The notes under the pieces: generated by a model
Databases searched by the model: none
What the model was told of the DNA's origin: nothing
The model's input: only the letters and a program-made list of their open reading frames with translations
In this document: positions 29,711-38,050 of the stretch, one piece after another
Layout: every line of letters starts with the position of its first letter
Position numbering within the stretch: position 1 is the stretch's first letter
Translations under genes and position numbers: made by a program
Assembly: GCA_003141895.1 (NCBI GenBank)
Contig: PLNT01000007.1
Span: 37,781 to 101,780, forward strand
DNA length: 64,000 bases
Direction of reading: 5' to 3'
Source of the DNA: Bacteroidales bacterium
GTDB taxonomy: Bacteria > Bacteroidota > Bacteroidia > Bacteroidales > VadinHA17

Positions 29711-30834
29711 AAAACATTTTTGCTATTCTGAACAACATCCACTGTTCCATTTTCTGCTATTTTAAACAGCCTGTAATCGGTCTTCAGCTCAGACAGTATA
29801 TCCTGCAACCGGTTTTGATGTGTATCTGTAATGAATATTTGTCCGAATCTGTGATTACCAACTAATCTGATAATCTGTTCGACTCGTTCTGCATCAAATT
29901 TATCGAAAATATCATCGAGCAACAAAATGGGAGAAAATCCGGCTTTTCTTTTAATGTAATCGAATTTTGCCAGCTTTAGTGCTACAAGGTATGACTTCTG
30001 TTGTCCTTGCGAACCAAGCGATTTAACAGAGAAATCGTTCATTTCAAGCAAAAGATCGTCTTTATGGATTCCTACTGTGGTATATTCCAGGTACCTGTCC
30101 TTATTCAACGAATTCTGCAGAGCTTCGGCAAAACTACCTTCTGAAAGATGTGATCTGTATTTGAGTCTGACAATTTCCTTATCAGAAGAAATCAATGAAT
30201 AATATTCCTGAAATACCGGAATCAGTTCATCTATCAGATTATTTCTCTGATTATAAACATAACATCCATATTTAACGAGTTGTGCATCCCAGATTGAAAG
30301 TATATCTCGATCCTTACTATCAGATGAATTAATATCCTTGAGTAGCTTATTTCTTTGCTGAAGTGCCTTACTGTATTTCAGAACAGAATCGAGATATTCG
30401 GCACTATACTGACTAATAATCTTGTTCATAAACTTTCTCCGGTCCTCACTTCCTTCAGTAATCAGGGCGCTATCGGCAGGAGAAATCATTACAACCGGGT
30501 ATCTGCCAACGTGATCTGAAAGTCTCTGATATTCTTTCCCGTTTCTTTTCAGCAACTTTTGCTTTTGCTTCTGAAATGCGCAATAAATCTGATCTTCTTC
30601 ACCATCCCTTACAAATGTCCCCTGTATAATAAAGTAATCTTCACCATGCCTTACACTAATACTATCGATGTTGTTAAAAAAGCTTTTTGTCAACGAAAGA
30701 TAATGGATTGCATCAAGGATATTAGTTTTACCCACGCCATTATTGCCAACAAAGCAGTTTATTTTCGGAGAAAACTCAAGCTCGTTAAGCTCATAGTTTT
30801 TAAAATTTGTCAGCGCTATTTTTTTAAGATACAT
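29707..30834 (-). CDS. recF: DNA replication and repair protein RecF
   Basis: 375 residues from the ATG at 30834 (MYLKKIALTNFKNY), the standard RecF opening. The open frame extends 20 codons further, but that extension is translated from an AGTAAAA repeat and is rejected. Walker A is GNNGVGKTN, the signature motif is SLGSQGQQKSY, and Walker B is ILLLDDIFDKFD. RecF loads RecA at gaps through RecOR. Coupled to the DUF721 gene. Confidence 0.95.
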   Translation of the reverse strand: MYLKKIALTNFKNYELNELEFSPKINCFVGNNGVGKTNILDAIHYLSLTKSFFNNIDSISVRHGEDYFIIQGTFVRDGEEDQIYCAFQKQKQKLLKRNGKEYQRLSDHVGRYPVVMISPADSALITEGSEDRRKFMNKIISQYSAEYLDSVLKYSKALQQRNKLLKDINSSDSKDRDILSIWDAQLVKYGCYVYNQRNNLIDELIPVFQEYYSLISSDKEIVRLKYRSHLSEGSFAEALQNSLNKDRYLEYTTVGIHKDDLLLEMNDFSVKSLGSQGQQKSYLVALKLAKFDYIKRKAGFSPILLLDDIFDKFDAERVEQIIRLVGNHRFGQIFITDTHQNRLQDILSELKTDYRLFKIAENGTVDVVQNSKNVL

Positions 30835-30835
30835 T

Positions 30836-30873
30836 GAAATAAAAGTAAAAAGTAAAAAGTAAAAAGCAAAAGT
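30836..30873. repeat. Imperfect AGTAAAA tandem array upstream of recF
   Basis: About five units of AGTAAAA/AGCAAAA directly before the recF start codon; on the coding strand this is a TTTTACT/TTTTGCT array. Confidence 0.6.
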
Positions 30874-31072
30874 AGTAAGAATAATATGAATCAATTAACA
30901 AAAAATTGTTGAATCTTTGTGCCTTTGCGCCTTGGTGGCAGGAATGCAGAGGAAAACACTTAGTAACACAAAGAAAGTGATATTTAAGACATATTTTGGA
31001 GGGATTGAAGTGAAGGCGTCAAGAAAAAATGCAACATTTAAATTAAAAGTTTTAAAATTACCTGAAAAAAAT

Positions 31073-31080
31073 TACTTTTG
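31073..31080 (+). promoter_or_regulatory. Putative -7 promoter element of the TPR gene
   Basis: TACTTTTG matches TAnnTTTG, and a near-match TTTT lies 19 bp upstream. The start site should be near 31085, about 33 nt before the ATG. Confidence 0.5.
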
Positions 31081-31117
31081 CGGTGGTAAATTCAGAAGCT
31101 AAATATTTAAGATCAGT

Positions 31118-31804
31118 ATGGCAAAGAGTAAAAAGGAAGCAAATCAACCTGCTATATCCAGCGTTGAAGAAACACTGACCAGGACAGAACAGTATCTTGA
31201 AGAGAATTATAAACCACTTCTGATTGGTTTAGGAATAATAGTTGTGCTGGTAGGATTGGGCTGGCTTGGCAAGATTTATCTTAACAAAAGAAATGACGAA
31301 GCCCAGTCTCAGATGTTTCAGGCAGAAAAGTATCTTGAAATTGATTCATTAAAATTAGCTCTTAACGGGGATGGTAATTATCTTGGGTTTCTTGACATAG
31401 TTAAGGATTATAAATTTACGAAATCGGCAAATCTTGCTAAATACTGTGCAGGAATTTGCTATTTGCATCTTGGAAATTACAATGAAGCAATTGATTTCCT
31501 GAACAAATTTTCAAAGAAAGATAAAGTCATTGGTTCTCTGGCGATAGGTGCTACGGGCGATGCATATGTTGAATTAGGCAATACTGAAAAAGGTATTTCA
31601 AAATATATCGAAGCTGCAGATTATGGAAAGAACTCATTTAATACGCCATTGTTCCTGATGAAGGCAGGCGAGTTATATGAGCTCACAGGTAAGTTTTCTG
31701 AAGCATTGAAATTATACCAGAGAATTGCGGATAAGTATCCTGAGAGCACTGAAGGTACTTCAATTGACAAATATATTGCAAGGGTGAAATTACTTATCAA
31801 ATAG
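31118..31804 (+). CDS. TPR membrane protein (YfgM-like)
   Basis: 228 residues. A charged N-terminal stretch is followed by one membrane helix (about 34-53), then TPR-type helical repeats in the periplasm, with YLHLGNYNEAIDFLNK, AYVELGNTEKGISKYIEAA and YELTGKFSEALKLYQRIADKYP. The layout matches YfgM-like SecYEG-associated chaperone partners, though the specific role here is inferred from architecture only. ribH follows after 91 bp that include a terminator-like hairpin. Confidence 0.8.
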   Translation: MAKSKKEANQPAISSVEETLTRTEQYLEENYKPLLIGLGIIVVLVGLGWLGKIYLNKRNDEAQSQMFQAEKYLEIDSLKLALNGDGNYLGFLDIVKDYKFTKSANLAKYCAGICYLHLGNYNEAIDFLNKFSKKDKVIGSLAIGATGDAYVELGNTEKGISKYIEAADYGKNSFNTPLFLMKAGELYELTGKFSEALKLYQRIADKYPESTEGTSIDKYIARVKLLIK

Positions 31805-31837
31805 CATTTCAGAGCATCACCTTTAATTTATTAAATC

Positions 31838-31882
31838 ACGCATCAGGCTCTTTTTTCTTTGGGCGGATGCGTTTTTAATTTT
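31838..31882 (+). terminator. Terminator-like hairpin between the TPR gene and ribH
   Basis: ACGCATC (31838-31844) pairs with GATGCGT (31866-31872); an inner GCTC/GGGC stem closes a T-rich loop, and TTTTAATTTT follows. It ends about 14 bp before the ribH ATG, leaving no room for a promoter after it. Confidence 0.7.
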
Positions 31883-31895
31883 AAAGCAAGTCGTT

Positions 31896-32384
31896 ATGAG
31901 CACAAAAAACTTATCGGATTATAATCCCGACCTTGTTCCTGATGCAAGTGAGATGCGATTTGGCATAGTTGTATCGGATTGGAACAAAGATGTAACCTGG
32001 TCGTTGCTCGACGGTGCAATTAAAACTCTTAAGAAACACAGGGCAAAAGACAAAAACCTGGTTGTAAAACATGTACCCGGGAGTTTTGAACTGACTCTTG
32101 GTGCACAGTTTCTTGCTGAATACGATGATCTTGACGCAATTATCTGTCTTGGATGTGTTATTCAGGGAGAGACATCACATTTCACCTATATCTGTCAGGG
32201 TGTAACTCAGGGAATTACCCAGCTTAACCTCGAATATAATTTACCTTTTATTTTTGGTGTACTTACAACAAACTCACAACAGCAGGCAGTTGACAGAGCG
32301 GGGGGAAAACTTGGAAATAAAGGCGATGAAGCTGCCGTTACAGCTATCAAAATGGCGGCACTGCAGCGTGAGATCGAGAAGTAA
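31896..32384 (+). CDS. ribH: 6,7-dimethyl-8-ribityllumazine synthase
   Basis: 162 residues. RibH joins the pyrimidinedione and the four-carbon phosphate in riboflavin synthesis. Conserved segments are [51 protein letters not shown] and the GNKGDEAA tail. No other rib genes are close. No FMN riboswitch is recognised upstream, only the hairpin described separately. Confidence 0.96.
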   Translation: MSTKNLSDYNPDLVPDASEMRFGIVVSDWNKDVTWSLLDGAIKTLKKHRAKDKNLVVKHVPGSFELTLGAQFLAEYDDLDAIICLGCVIQGETSHFTYICQGVTQGITQLNLEYNLPFIFGVLTTNSQQQAVDRAGGKLGNKGDEAAVTAIKMAALQREIEK

Positions 32385-32386
32385 TT

Positions 32387-34162
32387 CTACCTTAGCACTT
32401 TGCGAACAAAAGCTACCGTGAAGTAAGACATCATAAAGACACCCATGAATCCTTCCAGTCCGGAAAATACCCTGCTTAGTCCTGTAGGATAAACATCTCC
32501 ATACCCTATTGTAAAAAAGGTAACTCCGCTATGGTAAAATGACTGAAGAAGGGTTGACAAATTATCAGGATTATCGACCGCTGAAACCGTTTTACCAAGT
32601 CCGGTAATGTCAATAAGGAAATAAAATATTCCAAACATAAACCAGAAAACTACAACGCTCAAGAGGACTCTTCCGGGTGAAGTTGCATACAGTCCGATCT
32701 TATCAAATACCAGCCACTGAAAACTATCCGGGATACGACTTGCTATTTTTGCAATGCCTCCCTTCTCCTGCTGCTCGGTAAGCCACGATTTTGCTTCATA
32801 ACGTTTGAACATGATATACGCCTCGTCCTCATCTTCATATTTGCCCGTTCCGCTAAAGTTTTCTTTCAGAATCCTGAATTGTTCAGCTTTCTGCCTCAGG
32901 GTTGTTACGTCCTGATTTAGGACCGATTCTTTGCATTTATTATGTCTCCAGTCGATGTACAATTTCCCGAGGAGTCTCATGCCCGACATGTCGAGTGTCC
33001 TGATTTCAACAGGAAAATCATAAGGTTCAAGGTCAATAATATCCCTTACAATTGTATCTGAAATATCAAGAAGATCAGCTTTGGCAAGCCGAAGATCGAC
33101 ATAATGATCGAGGTGACACGATTTCAGAGACATTGTATGGAATGATGATGAATAAAAACTAACGTCACCATCACCAAATTCAGTCCTTTCAAAACTTATA
33201 TCAGTGTCCTCCATCTCCATCAGGTTGAAGTTCTTGGGACCCGCTCCCATCTCAGCTTTTTTAAACTGGATTTTTCCGGATTTACAGGTTGCACCTTCAA
33301 AATTGACTTCACCGTTACCAAAAAGAGAACGGTTAAAATTAATTCTTCCAGAACCAAAGTCAACGGTTCTGAAATCAACCCTGCTGTTTCCGAATTCAGT
33401 TCTTTCAAACATTATTTCGCAATCACCAAAGACAGAATAATGGAAATCTACCTTCCCTCCTGCTATCCTGGTAACTTTAAAGTTAAACCGGCCACTGTTA
33501 AAATGAGTATTTATAAAAAGCAAATCGCCATTGTTGAACTCAGTATTTGCAAAGCTTACCTCGCCCTTGCCAAACTGAATATCCTGAAAATCTTTAATCC
33601 CGTCTTTTACGATAGCATTCTTGAACATGAAATCGCCATCCCCGAATACACATCCTGTAAACTCAATATTACCCTCTCTGAATAACGTATTCGAAAAGAT
33701 GACATTACCATCTCCAAATACTGATCCATTGAAAAGAGTTTTGCCTTTAGCAAAATGAGTCCCGTCAAAGCTGACTTCTCCGGGAGAATAAGAAGCAAAA
33801 GAAAAATCAGTCAATTTCTTAGCTTCAAAGAATGCATTTTTAGCTGAAAATCCTTTTATTGGGACAAGATCCTTTTTTTCCATCCCGTTAATCCGTCTGT
33901 AAGAAGAAAGAGAAAACTCACGGATATAAAAATTATCAAGATTTATATCCTGACCTTCTTTGATTAAAGAATAGATCTGATTTACATCAATTGCTCCAAA
34001 AAGCTCTGAATCAATTTCTTCACCTTCTTCATTATGAAAGGAAACCATTGCAGTTTTTGGACAGGTCCTGCCATCATCTGCAATGAACTTTACATTTCTG
34101 ACTTCAACATGGAAATTGGAATAACTGGTAACCATTTGTTCTTTTTTGATAAGTAAAGCCAA
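32387..34162 (-). CDS. Two-helix potassium channel with a 12-residue-repeat solenoid domain
   Basis: 591 residues. The C-terminus is a KcsA-like pore: membrane helix about 499-519, pore helix 540-550, selectivity filter TIGYGD (551-556), second helix about 566-588. The large N-terminal cytosolic part carries a repeat of exactly 12 residues with Phe at 120, 132 and so on to 336 (19 in register) and a second hydrophobic position five residues after each. The consensus is FGxGxhxF followed by four variable residues. Residues about 345-400 look pentapeptide-repeat-like. A beta-solenoid regulatory domain is inferred. Pentapeptide-repeat channels are known, but a strict 12-mer is not the usual pentapeptide pattern. 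Confidence 0.85.
   Translation of the reverse strand: MALLIKKEQMVTSYSNFHVEVRNVKFIADDGRTCPKTAMVSFHNEEGEEIDSELFGAIDVNQIYSLIKEGQDINLDNFYIREFSLSSYRRINGMEKKDLVPIKGFSAKNAFFEAKKLTDFSFASYSPGEVSFDGTHFAKGKTLFNGSVFGDGNVIFSNTLFREGNIEFTGCVFGDGDFMFKNAIVKDGIKDFQDIQFGKGEVSFANTEFNNGDLLFINTHFNSGRFNFKVTRIAGGKVDFHYSVFGDCEIMFERTEFGNSRVDFRTVDFGSGRINFNRSLFGNGEVNFEGATCKSGKIQFKKAEMGAGPKNFNLMEMEDTDISFERTEFGDGDVSFYSSSFHTMSLKSCHLDHYVDLRLAKADLLDISDTIVRDIIDLEPYDFPVEIRTLDMSGMRLLGKLYIDWRHNKCKESVLNQDVTTLRQKAEQFRILKENFSGTGKYEDEDEAYIMFKRYEAKSWLTEQQEKGGIAKIASRIPDSFQWLVFDKIGLYATSPGRVLLSVVVFWFMFGIFYFLIDITGLGKTVSAVDNPDNLSTLLQSFYHSGVTFFTIGYGDVYPTGLSRVFSGLEGFMGVFMMSYFTVAFVRKVLR
33155..33805 (-). repeat. Imperfect 36-bp coding repeat of the potassium channel
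   Basis: Encodes residues 120-336 of the channel, eighteen 12-residue units. Units differ much more in DNA than in Phe/Gly pattern, indicating old duplication with selection on the fold. Confidence 0.8.
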
Positions 34163-34190
34163 ATTATAAAAAAAAAGGGAATTTCATTCC

Positions 34191-37070
34191 CTATCGCCCA
34201 CATAAAATACGATATGGACACCATGAACATTTGCCTCTCAGATCTTTCGTTTTCACAAAAGGTTCATTCTGGCTGAAAATGATCTGGATTAAAGTTTTAA
34301 GGCCATCAAGAAATTCCTCTCGTATTGTTGAATAATTATCCACCACCACCTCGATACTTCCTTTTGTTTTTATTCTTAGTTTATCGGCTGGAACTGTTCC
34401 GTTAAGTTTCCTTATCTTATAAACTGACGGTCTTACAATGCTTCCGGGGTTTGAGGAAAGAAAAGCTTCGCAATAAAGAAGTGTCTGGAGCCAGCCATCA
34501 GCATCTTTCTTCCTGTCGTCAGCAAATAAATCACTGATTGAACTGACAGATTCAGAGACAGTTCCTGTTTTATAATCGACAATTCTGGTTATCCCAGACA
34601 CTTTGTCTATCCGGTCGACTTTACCACCTGTAAGAATTTTCATTTGAATTCCATCAAATTTAAAGGCCAACTCAAAAACAAATGAATCCTCAAGATTAGC
34701 TATGTAAAAAGGTGCTATCGCTTTGTCTGAATTTAATATCTTTTTCAGATAAGCCATTAATACATCTCTAATTATAAGTTCATTACCGCTAGCAGAATCA
34801 GGTCTTCCGGCTTTATACTTTTCATTCATTGCCTTATTAATTGTGGCAGAGAGGAATTTATCGTTCTTAACTATTGCAGTAAGCATCTCCGGTGAAATAT
34901 GACTACCTGTGTATGGCTGATAGATGTTCTTCATTATTTCATGAAGAATATTACCAAGCATTGCCGGATCTATATCGGTAGAGATGCTGTCGGGTTCTTT
35001 CAGACTGTTTATATAACGGAAAAAGAATTTCATCCGGCAGCTGAGCCAGGTATTCAGTGCAGAAGGTGAGAGAAATCTCTCATTATTCCGGAGGTAGAGA
35101 GACTCTAATTGTTTTGAATGTTCACCATTCCTTTCCAGACTTTCATTATGCTGAACAGCCGTAGTGATTGAAAAATTAAGATCAAGAAAATCAGGTTTTA
35201 ATAATTTATCGTACTTCATCTGAATAATAAACCGGCTCATTTCACCACTTCTGAGACCTTCAGAGTTTGAATTATATATCAGGGTAACATTCTCAGCTCT
35301 CTGAAGAAGCCTGTAAAAATGATAGGCATAGATTGATTCCTGGTGATTAACTGATGGCAGACCGAAGGCTTCCCGCAGACTGAATGGGATAAAAGAAGAC
35401 CCTGAATAAACTGCAGGTAAAATACCTTCATTGACTGAAAGAATAATCAGATTTTTAAAGTCTAGTGTACGTGTTTCCAAAATTCCCATGATCTGTATCC
35501 CGGTCAGAGGTTCTCCTGAAAAAGGAACCGATTGCATCCTGAGCATCCTGTCGAGAATATTTATATACGTAGCCGTTGTAAAACTTATATCTGTGCTGTT
35601 TACAATCGTTTCAAGCCTGTTTATCGACAACACAACTCTATAGATAAACTCATTTCTGATATTGAGATCCTGCGACTTATCTTTAGACTCGTTCTTTAGT
35701 GCTATCAGAGATAAAATATTTTTAAAATAATCCGATAGATCCTGTGGAGCAAGAGGCTTCTTAAAGACAACGGACAATGTTTCGTTTTTTGGAAACTGAT
35801 CCTCAGGAATCCTTATAAGATTGGTTTTTACTATCTCTTTAAGCAATTCATTCTCCTGTTCCCCTGCTATATCAGATAACAATGGATGTTTCAGGATGCT
35901 AATTACATCCTTATAGTTAAAATGGACAATACCTTCTGACACAATGCTATTTCTCTGCAGATCCATAAGATGTTTCAGCAATGTATACACTAATGTTTGT
36001 TTTAACGGATGCCCCATTGTAATATTAATATCTCCCATATTCTCAGGCAAACTGGTAAGTACAGGCATCAAAAGATTTTCATCCGCAAGAACAACAGCTG
36101 TATGATGAGCATTTTCTCTGGTGATATCAGGCATTTCTTCCAGTAAATGTGAGACCAGTTTTACCTGGGCCACATCTGATGAAGTATCTATAACGCGTCT
36201 GTAAACAACCGGAGCTTTTTTAGAGAGCATTGTTTCATAATTCCACCCCGGAGGCATATCGTTTCCGAATTTTTTAAGGTTTTCATGAAGGAAAAAACCA
36301 GCCGAATTTAACTTCCCTTCCTCAATATAAGAAATGTCATAATCCCAGTAAAACCGCGCCTTCCCTGCTTTCTTAAACCGTGTCATCAAAGTCTTTTCAC
36401 ACTCATTCAATGCGTTGAATCCAATAAAATGGATTATGTCCCATCGCTCATACGACTTACATATATTCTCCTCATTTTCAGTAAACTCCCTGAATACCAT
36501 ACCTTCATATGCTATATTCATAATTCTCAAGGAGTTTCTAAAATTTTTATATAGATCCGAAAGAACCGACCAGATACTAATGAAACCTGTTTTTTGTTCA
36601 GTAGGCTTATCGTGATTAAAGTTTGTCCAGAATCTTTTTATTATTTCAATCTGATATTCGGTCAATCCTCCAAACTGGCTGTCAATATTTTTTATATCAA
36701 GAACATTACGGAATAATAATGAGGCGTTAACAAGATATTTATCGACATCGTCAAAATCGTTTAATAGCATGTCGCCCCAATAGTAAAACTCATCAAAGCT
36801 TTCAGCGGGTTTTTTCAAGTTGCTATAAACTTTGTATAGTTCAAAAAGCAGTATCTCGTTTCCGGCAACCTGGAGTGAGGAATATGATCTGAATAACTCA
36901 TTTATAGTAAGAATTGAAGGGGACCACACTGGTTTTTTAATTTTTGTTGCGAGATATTTGAGGAAATACAGACCGGCTCGTCGGTTTGGAAAAACCAGAC
37001 AATGCCGGTTAAGAGTATTTCCGAACTCTTTATATAGGGATTCTGCGATATGTTCGAGAAAATAAGTCAT
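34191..37070 (-). CDS. AddB-like helicase/nuclease subunit (PD-(D/E)XK)
   Basis: 959 residues. An inactivated helicase-like N-terminal half is followed by a C-terminal nuclease with KVDRIDKV and RIVDYKTG. Four cysteines suggest an iron-sulfur cluster as in AddB: one in TWLSCRMKFFFRY, three in CSWCPYRILC at the extreme C-terminus. It should work with the AddA-like protein two genes upstream to process double-strand breaks. The ATG overlaps the stop of the radical SAM gene (ATGA). 121 bp of the AddB end to channel spacing is not seen; the channel begins only 28 bp downstream. Confidence 0.88.
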   Translation of the reverse strand: MTYFLEHIAESLYKEFGNTLNRHCLVFPNRRAGLYFLKYLATKIKKPVWSPSILTINELFRSYSSLQVAGNEILLFELYKVYSNLKKPAESFDEFYYWGDMLLNDFDDVDKYLVNASLLFRNVLDIKNIDSQFGGLTEYQIEIIKRFWTNFNHDKPTEQKTGFISIWSVLSDLYKNFRNSLRIMNIAYEGMVFREFTENEENICKSYERWDIIHFIGFNALNECEKTLMTRFKKAGKARFYWDYDISYIEEGKLNSAGFFLHENLKKFGNDMPPGWNYETMLSKKAPVVYRRVIDTSSDVAQVKLVSHLLEEMPDITRENAHHTAVVLADENLLMPVLTSLPENMGDINITMGHPLKQTLVYTLLKHLMDLQRNSIVSEGIVHFNYKDVISILKHPLLSDIAGEQENELLKEIVKTNLIRIPEDQFPKNETLSVVFKKPLAPQDLSDYFKNILSLIALKNESKDKSQDLNIRNEFIYRVVLSINRLETIVNSTDISFTTATYINILDRMLRMQSVPFSGEPLTGIQIMGILETRTLDFKNLIILSVNEGILPAVYSGSSFIPFSLREAFGLPSVNHQESIYAYHFYRLLQRAENVTLIYNSNSEGLRSGEMSRFIIQMKYDKLLKPDFLDLNFSITTAVQHNESLERNGEHSKQLESLYLRNNERFLSPSALNTWLSCRMKFFFRYINSLKEPDSISTDIDPAMLGNILHEIMKNIYQPYTGSHISPEMLTAIVKNDKFLSATINKAMNEKYKAGRPDSASGNELIIRDVLMAYLKKILNSDKAIAPFYIANLEDSFVFELAFKFDGIQMKILTGGKVDRIDKVSGITRIVDYKTGTVSESVSSISDLFADDRKKDADGWLQTLLYCEAFLSSNPGSIVRPSVYKIRKLNGTVPADKLRIKTKGSIEVVVDNYSTIREEFLDGLKTLIQIIFSQNEPFVKTKDLRGKCSWCPYRILCGR

Positions 37071-38050
37071 GGGGTTGGGGTGAGGTTTCCACTATATAAT
37101 CTTCCTTGCCAGGTTTCCAGCTCTTCAAGCCTCTTTTCTATAATAGTCACTATCTGGTCGGTACGCTTATTGCCCCATCCTTCTCCTGTTAAAAACCTGA
37201 GTGGAGCTTCTCCTGTAAACCGTTCGACTACAATTGCTGGATTCAGCCTCTCAAGAAACGTAATGAAAAAATCGAGGTATTCTTCCCAGGTAAAAAGGCC
37301 AAAATCGTCAGGATCATTTTTAAATTCATTTTCCATAGCTGTCCCTTTTATTATCTGAAGCTGATGAAATTTTACGGTCCTGAGAGGCAATTCCGAAATA
37401 AGGTCAACCTGATCAAGCATTTCTGTGCGTGATTCTCCTGGTAACCCTAATATGAAATGAGCACCTGTAATTATTCCGAGTGAACTGGTCATTTCGACAG
37501 CACGTACTGCATCCTCAAATGTATGTCCCCTGTTTATACGTTCCAACGTTTTATTATAACACGATTCGATTCCGTACTCCACGGCGATATAATACCTCGT
37601 TGAAAGCTCTTTTAAATATTCAAGTTTCTCTTCATCAATGCAATCAGGCCGGGTTCCTATTATAAGACCAATAACGCCAGGATAATTTAAAGCTTCTTCA
37701 TAAATCTTTTTCAATGTCTCCAATGATGCGTATGTATTGGAATAAGCCTGAAAATAAGCCAGATAGGAAATCGCTTCATTATATCTCCATTTATGAAATT
37801 CTATGCCTTCCCTTATCTGCTGAGACACTGATTTTTCAGGAATGCAATATGAAGGATTAAATGCATTATTATTGCAGTATGTGCACCCTCCAATACCTTT
37901 GGAACCATCACGGTTGGGACATGTGAACCCAGCATCTATCGAAACTTTCTGAACTCGTGATCCATATAAGTTTCTAAAATAATTCGAATAAGCATTGAAC
38001 CTTCGCTCATTTCCCCATGGAAAAACTATTTCATTTTTAATAGTTATCAT
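37067..38050 (-). CDS. TIGR01212-family radical SAM protein (YhcC-like)
   Basis: 327 residues. The cysteine cluster in FTCPNRDGSKGIGGCTYC is the variant radical SAM motif of this family, followed by GLIIGTRPDC and YIAVEYGIESC blocks. The substrate is unknown. It begins immediately after the AddA-like stop codon and its own stop overlaps the AddB-like start, so the three are translationally coupled. The family has no known link to recombination. Confidence 0.88.
   Translation of the reverse strand: MITIKNEIVFPWGNERRFNAYSNYFRNLYGSRVQKVSIDAGFTCPNRDGSKGIGGCTYCNNNAFNPSYCIPEKSVSQQIREGIEFHKWRYNEAISYLAYFQAYSNTYASLETLKKIYEEALNYPGVIGLIIGTRPDCIDEEKLEYLKELSTRYYIAVEYGIESCYNKTLERINRGHTFEDAVRAVEMTSSLGIITGAHFILGLPGESRTEMLDQVDLISELPLRTVKFHQLQIIKGTAMENEFKNDPDDFGLFTWEEYLDFFITFLERLNPAIVVERFTGEAPLRFLTGEGWGNKRTDQIVTIIEKRLEELETWQGRLYSGNLTPTP

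Noticed and set aside
30835..30894. N-terminal 20-residue extension of recF
   Set aside because: It is translated from an AGTAAAA tandem repeat; the ATG at 30834 yields the conserved RecF start.
31805..31895. FMN riboswitch before ribH
   Set aside because: The 91-bp spacer is too short and lacks the conserved RFN-element blocks; only a simple hairpin is present.
33155..33805. Periodic 36-bp repeats that could suggest a CRISPR or minisatellite
   Set aside because: The period is exactly twelve codons of one long gene, units are diverged and there are no unique spacers of constant length between identical repeats.
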